A DNA stretch of 64,000 nt from JAJPJE01 sp963848375 (GTDB lineage Bacteria > Acidobacteriota > Terriglobia > Terriglobales > Acidobacteriaceae), in NCBI GenBank assembly GCA_963848375.1, contig CAWKDK010000018.1, positions 248,001 to 312,000 on the forward strand, written 5' to 3'. The notes under the pieces are model-generated. The model saw nothing but the letters and a program-made list of their open reading frames with translations. It was not told the origin of the DNA and did not search any database. Positions 47,589 through 54,699 of the stretch are shown piece by piece (position 1 is the first letter of the stretch; every line of letters begins with the position of its first letter). Both the position numbers and the translations under genes were made by a program.

Positions 47589-47763
47589 AGTCAGTTCGAG
47601 AACGCATTCGGGTTGGGACCGCGAGGGATGTTGCTGCGTAATCCTATGTTGTCACTGAAGCGGCAGAAAATTGGCAAAGCAATATACCTTCATGAGACAT
47701 CTGCGGTTCGTAGTGATTCATCGGAAGAGATAGTAGTAAATTCAGACCAGTCCGAGTTGCAAG

Positions 47764-48753
47764 ATGTTCCGGTCTTTGTCGGTATTCTCCGTCGTGCTAC
47801 TGCTCGGTAGCCTGTCCTTAGCCCAGGATCAAAGCGATATTAACAGTCGTACGTTGCGAGGAACTGTCGTCAACGCCGATTCCAGTCCGGTCGGGGACGC
47901 CATGGTGGAAGTCCGCAACGTGCAATCTGGTAGCGCGGTTGCGAGGGTATACACGAATGGCGCGGGTGAGTTTCAGGTGCCGATGGTCACTCCCGGTCAA
48001 TACGTGATTTCGGTTATAGATGGAACGAGAACGGCACAACAGCAAGTCTCTTTTAGCGGCTTCGAGCCGGATATCAAAGTTTCAATGGCGGGGCAAGCCG
48101 GTGCTCCAGCAGGAAAAGGGACGACGGTCTCCGTAGCAAATCTCGGAGTCTCAGAAAAAGCAAAACGTGCGGTGGAATCGGCTAAGAAAGCGCTCTCGAA
48201 GAACAAGTTGGAAGAAGCAGCGTCTGAATTGCAGCGTGCTCTGGCCATCTCACCGCAATACTCGGAGGCGCTCTCGTTGCGTGCGGTCGTGTACCTGGCA
48301 AAGGGCGACGCGAAATCAGCGCTGGAAGATGCGCATCGTTCGGTGAAGATCGATCCGAGCAGTTCGATGTCGTATACGATCATGGGAGCGTCGTACAACG
48401 CCGCGGGACAATTTCTCGACGCAGTGAACTCGCTCCAACAGGCGCTCAGAATCGATCCCAATTTCTGGCAGAGCCATTATGAAATGGCGAAGAGTTTGTA
48501 CGGACAGGGAAAATCCACGTCCGCGCTGCAGGAAGTCGAAGCTGCGGGGAAGAACGTTCCCAAGGAGTTCGCGGAAATACATCTGGTACGTGGAGCGATC
48601 CTGATGCAGCTGCACCGGACGAGCGAAGCCGCAGAAGAGCTGCAACAGTTTTTGAAGCAGGATCCGAACAACCCTGAGGCTGCGAGAGTCGAACGTACCC
48701 TGGCGACAATTTCGCAGCCCGAGACGAGTCTTCCGCACGGGCCATCGCGTTAG
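47764..48753 (+). CDS. Secreted carboxypeptidase-regulatory-like/TPR protein
   Basis: 329 residues with a signal peptide (FRSLSVFSVVLLLGSLSLA). Residues ~30-105 form a carboxypeptidase-regulatory-like fold (LRGTVVNADSSPVGDAMVEVRN and GAGEFQVPMVTPGQYVISVIDG). The second half is four to five tetratricopeptide repeats (ALSKNKLEEAASELQRALAI and similar), so it is probably a periplasmic scaffold. It follows the cytochrome genes in the same direction after 175 bases and may help assemble or anchor the conduit, but that is only proximity. The 47589-47763 gap shows no operator-like site. Confidence 0.8.
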   Translation: MFRSLSVFSVVLLLGSLSLAQDQSDINSRTLRGTVVNADSSPVGDAMVEVRNVQSGSAVARVYTNGAGEFQVPMVTPGQYVISVIDGTRTAQQQVSFSGFEPDIKVSMAGQAGAPAGKGTTVSVANLGVSEKAKRAVESAKKALSKNKLEEAASELQRALAISPQYSEALSLRAVVYLAKGDAKSALEDAHRSVKIDPSSSMSYTIMGASYNAAGQFLDAVNSLQQALRIDPNFWQSHYEMAKSLYGQGKSTSALQEVEAAGKNVPKEFAEIHLVRGAILMQLHRTSEAAEELQQFLKQDPNNPEAARVERTLATISQPETSLPHGPSR

Positions 48754-48760
48754 CTCCTTC

Positions 48761-49786
48761 TTACCGTGCCGCTCCGGCTGCCAGCGGAACTTGATGTAAC
48801 GGCTCCTCGAGGGCGGCCATCATTTTCTCGAATGCGATGAAGGTAAGCGACTGAGGCCCATCTGAAAGTGCTCGTTCCGGGCACGGATGTACTTCCACCA
48901 TAAGACCGTCGGCGCCCAATGCAACAGCCGCGCGCGCCATCGGCGGAATCAGACTAGGCCGCCCGGTTCCATGCGAAGGATCGGCGATGACCGGCAAATG
49001 CGAGAGCTCTTTCGCGAGAGCGATGGCCGCGAGATCGAGCGTATTGCGAGTCTCCGTTTCAAACGTGCGAATGCCGCGTTCGCAAAGAACCACCTGCGAG
49101 TTTCCGCCCGCGAGTAGATACTCCGCAGCTAGCAACCACTCTTTCACAGTTGCGGACGGTCCGCGCTTCAGCATGATGGGTTTGCGGATGGTAGCGAGGG
49201 CGCGAAGCAGTGCGAAGTTCTGCATGTTGCGCGCGCCAATCTGCAGCATATCCGCGTGCTCGCAAATGATGTCGACATCTTCGGTGCTCATGACTTCGGT
49301 TACGACGGGCAATCCAGTTTCTTTGCGTGCGCGATCGAGCAGGCGAAGCGCTTCTGTGCCAAGTCCCTGGAAATCATACGGCGAGGTACGAGGCTTATAG
49401 GCTCCGCCGCGAAGCATTTTGGCTCCTGCGGCCTTCACAGCGCGAGCCGTCGAAAGGATCTGCTCTTCCGATTCGACGGAGCATGGTCCGGCAATGACCA
49501 CAACTTCCGGGCCACCGATGTGGACGCCGCCGACATTCACGACGGTTCGGGAAGGATGGACCTGGCGGCTGACGAGTTTGAATGGTTGAGCAATCGGTAC
49601 AACGTTCTCGACTCCCGCGGCAGCCTGGAGCGCCTCGATTTCGTTGCGGCGGCCGCTGCCGACCGCAGCGACGATGGCGCGCTGGGTTCCGCGCGTAATG
49701 TGAGCCTGGTATCCGGCTTCGCGGATGCGGTCAGCAACGTGTTGGATTTGTTCTTCCGTGGCGCCCTCGGACATGTTGACAATCAT
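48761..49786 (-). CDS. aroF: DAHP synthase (type I-beta with N-terminal ferredoxin-like domain)
   Basis: 341 residues from ATG 49786 (GGAGAG upstream). Residues 1-70 are a ferredoxin/ACT-like domain (MIVNMSEGATEEQIQHVADR), the regulatory part of Thermotoga-type enzymes. The TIM-barrel core has VIAGPCSVESEEQIL, KMLRGGAYKPRTSPYDFQG, QIGARNMQNFALL, MLKRGPSATVKEWL and ADPSHGTGRPSLI, the PEP and metal sites. It makes 3-deoxy-D-arabino-heptulosonate 7-phosphate, the first step of aromatic synthesis. An aromatic-rich leader peptide and an attenuator hairpin lie upstream, adding transcriptional control to the allosteric one (see 49877-49984). Confidence 0.92.
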   Translation of the reverse strand: MIVNMSEGATEEQIQHVADRIREAGYQAHITRGTQRAIVAAVGSGRRNEIEALQAAAGVENVVPIAQPFKLVSRQVHPSRTVVNVGGVHIGGPEVVVIAGPCSVESEEQILSTARAVKAAGAKMLRGGAYKPRTSPYDFQGLGTEALRLLDRARKETGLPVVTEVMSTEDVDIICEHADMLQIGARNMQNFALLRALATIRKPIMLKRGPSATVKEWLLAAEYLLAGGNSQVVLCERGIRTFETETRNTLDLAAIALAKELSHLPVIADPSHGTGRPSLIPPMARAAVALGADGLMVEVHPCPERALSDGPQSLTFIAFEKMMAALEEPLHQVPLAAGAAR

Positions 49787-49816
49787 TTGCTTCTCTCCTG
49801 GTGATTCGTTTTCGCG

Positions 49817-49854
49817 CAAAAAACGAAAGCCGCGACCTGTTGGGCCGCGGCTTT
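49817..49854 (-). terminator. Attenuator terminator in front of aroF
   Basis: On the minus strand a 9-bp stem (AAAGCCGCG with CGCGGCTTT) is followed by a six-T run, a typical intrinsic terminator, 31 bases before the aroF start. The 5' arm (AGCCGC) can instead pair with GCGGCT inside the leader (49915-49920), giving an antiterminator. Leader, hairpin and U-run together fit classical attenuation. Confidence 0.75.
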
Positions 49855-49876
49855 GGATTGCGTCTTGAGCTTGGTA

Positions 49877-49984
49877 TTAGAGCTTAGGTCCGTACCGAGC
49901 ACGCGCTTCACCAGAGCCGCTGTCCGTAAACCACCAGAAGCGGTAGGCAAAGTAGCTAAATCGATAAGCGTGCGACGGAATCAT
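49877..49984 (-). CDS. Aromatic-rich leader peptide of the aroF attenuator
   Basis: 35 residues between the promoter and the terminator. Residues 7-19 read YRFSYFAYRFWWF: nine of thirteen are Phe, Tyr or Trp. Such clustering is the signature of attenuator leader peptides (compare pheL and trpL), where ribosomes slow at these codons when the matching charged tRNAs are scarce. Stalling at codons 7-19 would leave codons 22-24 (GCGGCT) free to pair with the terminator's 5' arm. The peptide has no other feature. The ATG lies about five bases after the predicted transcription start and lacks a ribosome site, so it is probably read from near-leaderless mRNA. Confidence 0.75.
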   Translation of the reverse strand: MIPSHAYRFSYFAYRFWWFTDSGSGEARARYGPKL

Positions 49985-49995
49985 GACTGGGCGCA

Positions 49996-50025
49996 ACTTT
50001 AGCGGTTTACACCGTAGTTTGTCAA
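49996..50025 (-). promoter_or_regulatory. Promoter of the aroF leader
   Basis: TTGACA at 50020-50025 (perfect -35) and TAAAGT at 49996-50001 with 18-base spacing, reading on the minus strand. The start would be near 49989, five bases before the leader ATG. Confidence 0.6.
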
Positions 50026-50060
50026 CCTACGGCAGGCGCGCCAGTACGTCACAAGACATT

Positions 50061-50076
50061 GGTGATTTGCGTCACG
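50061..50076. promoter_or_regulatory. Crp/Fnr-type operator (GGTGA-N6-TCACG)
   Basis: Between the aroF leader and the ferredoxin gene; ends 99 bases before the ferredoxin start. It belongs to the window-wide GTGA-N6-TCAC set. Confidence 0.5.
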
Positions 50077-50174
50077 GACCGGGTGGTCAGAGGGTTTTAG
50101 GGTAGAGAAGACAGAGCCGGTGAACGAAGAGGAGTCGACACGGGTCCGCTGTCAGATCAATACGGAGACGCATC

Positions 50175-50429
50175 ATGGCATACGTAATCACCAGCGCCTG
50201 TATCAAAGACTCGCTTTGCGTGGACGCCTGTCCCACCGATTGCATTCACCCGAAGCAGGACGAACCCGCATTCGCGGAAGCGACGCAGATGTACGTCGAT
50301 CCCGAGAACTGCATTGACTGCGGCGCTTGCGTAGCGGTTTGCACGTCGACCTCAATCTTCCCGGTGGATGAGCTTCCGGAAGAACTGAAGGAATTCGTGG
50401 CAAAGAACGCTGCCTATTATTCCAACTAG
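50175..50429 (+). CDS. fdxA: Ferredoxin, bacterial 7Fe/8Fe type
   Basis: 84 residues with GGAG before the start. Two cluster-binding regions: near the N-terminus CIKDSLCVDACPTDC (four or five cysteines with a Pro after the third), and CIDCGACVAVCTSTS further on. The extended first site with an additional Cys resembles 7Fe (3Fe-4S/4Fe-4S) ferredoxins such as FdxA. It is a small electron carrier; the partner is unknown. Its own Crp/Fnr-type site suggests the same redox control as the cytochrome genes. A terminator hairpin follows at 50474-50493. Confidence 0.88.
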   Translation: MAYVITSACIKDSLCVDACPTDCIHPKQDEPAFAEATQMYVDPENCIDCGACVAVCTSTSIFPVDELPEELKEFVAKNAAYYSN

Positions 50430-50473
50430 CGGTGGCTCTTCCAGCCGCCATGCATGTCATTGAGCGCTGAATA

Positions 50474-50493
50474 GGCGCACCGCCCGGTGCGCC
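50474..50493 (+). terminator. Terminator after ferredoxin gene
   Basis: GGCGCACC and GGTGCGCC form an 8-bp stem with a four-base loop, followed by a moderately T-rich run (TGCTGTTCTTT). It lies 45 bases after the ferredoxin stop. Confidence 0.6.
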
Positions 50494-50520
50494 TGCTGTT
50501 CTTTAAACTTCCCGTCTTTA

Positions 50521-50570
50521 AATTTCTAATCTTTGACTTTCCAATTCTTCAATTGGAACGATTAGAAATT
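50521..50570. repeat. AT-rich long inverted repeat upstream of cheA
   Basis: An outer 11-bp arm pair (AATTTCTAATC / GATTAGAAATT) and an inner 8-bp pair (TTCCAATT / AATTGGAA) with a CTTC loop make a large hairpin with a 7:1 internal bulge. It is much more AT-rich than its neighbours, and may be an RNA hairpin or mobile-element remnant. The remainder of 50430-50699 has no gene. Confidence 0.6.
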
Positions 50571-50699
50571 CCTCATCCGCTTCGGCATTCCTTTTGCATT
50601 TTATTCGTCCGCATAGATTGCGGCGTCTTCGTGGTGACTCCGATAGCTTTGGCTATCAATTCAGTACCGTTGTGTCTGTGCGGGATGCAGGGGATTGCA

Positions 50700-52949
50700 A
50701 TGGGCGAATGGGACGAGATCATCAAGGAATTTCTGGTAGAGAGCAGCGAAAACCTGGACCAGTTGGATCAGGACTTCATCGAGTTAGAAAAGAATCCATC
50801 TTCGAAGGAATTGTTGAGCCGGATCTTTCGCGCCATTCATACCGTCAAGGGGACGAGCGGCGTGCTCGGATTTCCGAAGCTCGAGTCGGTGGCGCACGTT
50901 GGTGAGAACCTGCTGAGCCTGCTGCGTGATGGCGAAATGAAGCTCGATCCCGAGCTGATATCCGGTTTGCTGGCGATGGTCGACGCCATTCGCGAGATGC
51001 TCAGGCAGATTGAAGCCTTGGCCAGCGACGGGGATAAGGATTACTCAGCTCTGATCGAGCAGCTTTCTGCGTTGAAGAACAAGCACGTGGAAGCTGCGGC
51101 GCAAGAACAAGGCTCGCCGAAGATTGGGCAGATTCTGGTAGACAGCGGTGCAGTTCAAAAAGAGCAACTGGCGCAAGCTGTGGCATTGCAGGCCGATGGA
51201 GATCCGCGGCGTCTGGGCGAGATCCTGATCGATTCGGGTGCGGCAAAACCGCGCGAGGTGCTGGACGCACTGCAAGTGCAAAGCGATTCTTCGCCGGGTT
51301 TGTCGTCGAGCAATCTTCGCGTTGACGTGAACCTGCTGGATAAGCTGATGAACCTGGTCGGGGAATTGGTGCTGGCGCGCAATCAGGTCTTGCAGTTTAC
51401 CGCTGGTCAGCAGGACGCAACTTTTCTGAGTACGGCGCAGCGGCTGAACCTGATCACGACGGAACTGCAGGAAGGCGTGATGAAAACACGGATGCAGCCG
51501 ATCGGTAATTTGTGGAACCGGTTGCCGCGCGTCGTGCGGGATTTGGCGGTTGGATTAGGTAAGAAGGTTCGCGTCGAGATGGATGGAAGCGAGACGGAAC
51601 TGGATAAGACCATTCTTGAGGCGATCAAGGATCCGCTTACTCACATCGTGCGCAACGCGGTGGATCATGGGATCGAGATGCCGAGCGAGCGTGTGCAGGC
51701 GGGCAAGAGCGAAGAAGGAACACTACGACTGCACGCGTATCACGAAGGGGGGCAAGTCAACATCGAGATCAGCGATGATGGTTCCGGAATCAACCTCTCG
51801 CGCCTCAAGCAGAAAGCACTGGAAAAGGGCCTGATTACGGGCGAGGCGGCTGCGCGTATGCCAGAGCGGGAACTGCTGAACCTGATATTCCTTCCGGGAT
51901 TCTCAACTGCGCAGAACGTCACGAACATCTCCGGGCGAGGCGTGGGGATGGACGTGGTGAAAACCAACATCGAAAAGATCGGCGGGGTTGTCGATCTGCA
52001 TAGCGATGCGGGCCAGGGCACTACGATCAAAATAAAGATTCCTTTAACTCTGGCGATCATTCCCGCATTAATCGCCAGCAGCGGAGGCGAGCGATTTGCG
52101 ATTCCGCAGGTGAGCCTGCTGGAACTGGTGCGACTGGAAGGTGACGAAAGCCGTCGAGCGATTGAGAAATTTCATGGCGCCCCCGTGTACCGGCTCCGGG
52201 GAAATCTGCTTCCTCTCGTGTACCTGAATCGTGAATTGAAACTTCGCGAGAGCGACACGCACAGCGGAATCAACATAGTCGTCTTGCAGGCGGACGGCCG
52301 GCAATTTGGACTGGTGGTGGACGAGATCAACGACACGGAAGAAATTGTGGTGAAGCCACTCGGCAAACAGCTGAAGGGGATTTCCTGTTTTGCCGGCGCA
52401 ACGATCATGGGCGACGGACGGGTTGCACTTATCCTCGATGTGATGGGGATTGCTCAGATTGCCAGCGTGATCACCGAGATCCACGAAGGCTCTGCAGTTG
52501 AAACGGCTTCGCACCAGGACGACACGGTGGTGGGGCGCGATGCATGGTTGGTGTTCACGGTCGCTGGCAGTCGACGAATGGCGATTCCGCTGTCCATGGT
52601 TTCACGGCTAGAGGAGTTTCCGGTCACATCGCTGGAACATTCCGGCAACGAGTCAGTCGTACAGTACCGCGGAATGATCATGCCGCTGATCGACATTGCC
52701 AGACGAATGAATCTTGGGCAGTCGGAGAAGCAGACGGAGACCCTGCAGGTAATTGTCTATTCAGACGCTGGCCATAGCGTCGGGCTGATCGTGGACCAGA
52801 TCGTCGACATCGTCGATCAGGCAGTCAAGGTCGAGCAGCAGGAATCGAGCAGTGAACTGGCCGGCTCAGCGGTGATTCAGGATAAGGTAACCGACCTGCT
52901 GAACCTCGGCGTGCTGGTAAAAGGCTCGGCAGTGCAGGAGATGAAGTGA
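50700..52949 (+). CDS. cheA: CheA histidine kinase with MshEN-like insert and two CheW domains
   Basis: 749 residues from ATG 50700 with AGGGG upstream; a GTG frame start at 50487 adds an implausible hydrophobic leader. Hpt domain with phospho-His47 (RAIHTVKGTSGVLGF), then two 24-residue repeats at 141-164 and 171-194 (LGEILIDSGAAKPREVLDAL), matching the RLG-x2-L-x3-G pattern of MshEN c-di-GMP-binding domains. Dimerisation and ATPase follow (HIVRNAVDHGIE, DDGSGINL, GRGVGMDVVKTNI), then two consecutive CheW-like domains (FAIPQVSLLELVRLEG; AIPLSMVSRLEEFP). P2 appears to be replaced by the repeats. cheW overlaps the stop by one base. Confidence 0.9.
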   Translation: MGEWDEIIKEFLVESSENLDQLDQDFIELEKNPSSKELLSRIFRAIHTVKGTSGVLGFPKLESVAHVGENLLSLLRDGEMKLDPELISGLLAMVDAIREMLRQIEALASDGDKDYSALIEQLSALKNKHVEAAAQEQGSPKIGQILVDSGAVQKEQLAQAVALQADGDPRRLGEILIDSGAAKPREVLDALQVQSDSSPGLSSSNLRVDVNLLDKLMNLVGELVLARNQVLQFTAGQQDATFLSTAQRLNLITTELQEGVMKTRMQPIGNLWNRLPRVVRDLAVGLGKKVRVEMDGSETELDKTILEAIKDPLTHIVRNAVDHGIEMPSERVQAGKSEEGTLRLHAYHEGGQVNIEISDDGSGINLSRLKQKALEKGLITGEAAARMPERELLNLIFLPGFSTAQNVTNISGRGVGMDVVKTNIEKIGGVVDLHSDAGQGTTIKIKIPLTLAIIPALIASSGGERFAIPQVSLLELVRLEGDESRRAIEKFHGAPVYRLRGNLLPLVYLNRELKLRESDTHSGINIVVLQADGRQFGLVVDEINDTEEIVVKPLGKQLKGISCFAGATIMGDGRVALILDVMGIAQIASVITEIHEGSAVETASHQDDTVVGRDAWLVFTVAGSRRMAIPLSMVSRLEEFPVTSLEHSGNESVVQYRGMIMPLIDIARRMNLGQSEKQTETLQVIVYSDAGHSVGLIVDQIVDIVDQAVKVEQQESSSELAGSAVIQDKVTDLLNLGVLVKGSAVQEMK

Positions 52950-53376
52950 TGGCAGCGAATCGTCAATTCTGTTCGTTCTACCTGGATGGATTGTTCTTTG
53001 GCGTGGAGGTAGAGAAGGTTCAGGAGGTCATCCGCCACCAGGAACAGACGCCGGTTCCACTGGCGCCTCGAGTAATTGGAGGTCTGATCAATTGCGTGGC
53101 CAGATTGTGACTGCGATCGATTTGCGACGACGTCTGGAATTGAGCGACCGCGGCGAGGACGAGAAGTCGATGAATGTGGTGGTGCGTACCGACGATGGAG
53201 TGGTTAGCTTGCTGGTCGACGAGATTGGGGACGTGGTGGAAGTGGAAGCACAGGGGTTCGAGCCGCCTCCGGATACATTGCGGTCCAGCGTGCGCGGGAT
53301 GATTCGCGGTGCATTCAAGTTGAAGGACAGGTTGCTGCTGTTGCTCGATACGGAGTGTGTGATGAAGGCGGCGTGA
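52949..53376 (+). CDS. cheW: CheW coupling protein, one frameshift
   Basis: Frame 1 (MAANRQFCSFYLDGLFFGVEVEKVQEVI) covers the N-terminus and frame 2 (GQIVTAIDLRRRLEL, SLLVDEIGDVVEVE, LLLLLDTE) the rest. Restoring one base at about 53093 gives 142 residues and the typical GLINLRGQIVTAIDLR junction. CheW couples CheA to receptors. Its one-base overlap with cheA (TGATG) implies translational coupling. The break is most likely an assembly error, since both halves are conserved. Confidence 0.85.
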
Positions 53377-54504
53377 TCATTCGGAATCGGCGTGCAGGTT
53401 GAGACTAATTCGCGCGCCGGCGGCATATGTTGGACCAAGTTCGCTGGTTTCGGTGATGTATTGAAAATCGGGCGTGAAGCTCAGCGCATTTGAAATATGG
53501 ATCCGGTAGAAGCCTTCCCACGCGGTTTCTATTCCGGAGTAATAGGATACGGCCGCATAACGGAATGATCGTCCTCTGGAACAGGAAAACCCTGCAGCGT
53601 CTGCGTTTCGGAAGTGCAGGGGTGCGTTCCAAAGCACTCCGAGCGCTGCGTGTCGTGGCATCGAACTGAACTCGTCGGCTGACCGTCCCAATTGCAAGTA
53701 CGCAGAAAGCGATTGCTCCCCTGCCTTCGCGTTGTGCCGCTCATGCCAGAATTTCTGTTCGCCGACAACATATGCTCCGGTTGCGCCGGAACGGTTCCAG
53801 TCTCCAAGAGTCGACATAGTGCCGGTGATTCCCCAGTAGCCGCCGGAAATCCGCCCGCTCCAACCGTCCGGGCTCCAGTCGGCCCCAACTTCTTCGATCA
53901 GGAGTACACCCGTGCCTTGTATGGGTGAGAAGCCCGCAAGGTTCACATGAAATTTCCGAGAACGTAACAGTAATTCAGCTCCAAGGCGGGATTCGTTGTA
54001 ATTCGGCAAAGTGACAAAGGCGGGTGTATAGCCTGCCGCCGCATTGAGGAAATTGGCGCCATTTTCGACGAAAGCAAAGTCTCGATTGGCATCAATTTTA
54101 CCGGCGCGTAGACGGATCGCCGGTTGGATTGCCTGCTCTACCCAGAACTCTGCAACACGCACTCCGCTCTCCGCCTGGATATTTGAGATGGACTGAATCG
54201 GCGAGGAGAATCCGCCTGCCGCTGTTTGGTTCAGGTGCAGGCTAGTGAACGCGGTGGTGTGCGAGAGAACCGGTGAAAGGTGACTGAGTGCCAACGTCGC
54301 GGCGAGGTCAAGAAAGAAGGGAGCAGTCTGAACATCACGGTCGACATCGCGGCCAGCAAAGACGTCGGTGTAAAGATCGAGCGAGGCACTGACGCCGTGA
54401 CGGTTCAGAGCTTCAAAGGCGGGATCGAGAGACTTGAGTTGCGCCTGGCTGGAAATAGCCAGCGTCGGGAGGAGAAGAAGACCGATAAGCCGGGATGCGG
54501 ACAT
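53377..54504 (-). CDS. Carbohydrate-selective porin, OprB-like
   Basis: 375 residues with a signal peptide (MSASRLIGLLLLPTLAISSQA) and a GGGGG ribosome-site-like element before the start. The rest is beta-barrel: paired aromatic strands, LRAGKIDANRDFAFVENGANFLNAA, GYWGITGTMSTLGDWN and a C-terminal LNLHADSE that differs from the usual terminal Phe. OprB porins pass sugars into the periplasm. It lies inside the chemotaxis cluster but on the opposite strand, so it may relate to the signals sensed or be coincidental. It is slightly shorter than Pseudomonas OprB. Confidence 0.78.
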   Translation of the reverse strand: MSASRLIGLLLLPTLAISSQAQLKSLDPAFEALNRHGVSASLDLYTDVFAGRDVDRDVQTAPFFLDLAATLALSHLSPVLSHTTAFTSLHLNQTAAGGFSSPIQSISNIQAESGVRVAEFWVEQAIQPAIRLRAGKIDANRDFAFVENGANFLNAAAGYTPAFVTLPNYNESRLGAELLLRSRKFHVNLAGFSPIQGTGVLLIEEVGADWSPDGWSGRISGGYWGITGTMSTLGDWNRSGATGAYVVGEQKFWHERHNAKAGEQSLSAYLQLGRSADEFSSMPRHAALGVLWNAPLHFRNADAAGFSCSRGRSFRYAAVSYYSGIETAWEGFYRIHISNALSFTPDFQYITETSELGPTYAAGARISLNLHADSE

Positions 54505-54699
54505 GGAACCCCCTGTGTCTCAGGTGGGAGATCGGCCGGCATAAGAGTTTTCTGAGCTTCTTTGGTAATGCTTCTGCACGAAGGTAACCGGAGCCATACC
54601 GTCCACATGCGGATCCGAAAGTTGGGCGCACCGCAGTTTCTTGCCACCGCTTCCGTCAGGACGTACAAGGCGCGCAGAAACAAGAGGAGCGAGAGCGAA

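Noticed and set aside
47764..48753. Possible extracellular cytochrome after the conduit genes
   Set aside because: The protein has no CxxCH motif; it is a carboxypeptidase-regulatory/TPR protein.
50487..50699. Extended hydrophobic N-terminus for CheA from the GTG at 50487
   Set aside because: Passes through the AT-rich hairpin, is absent from CheA proteins, and the ATG at 50700 has its own ribosome site.
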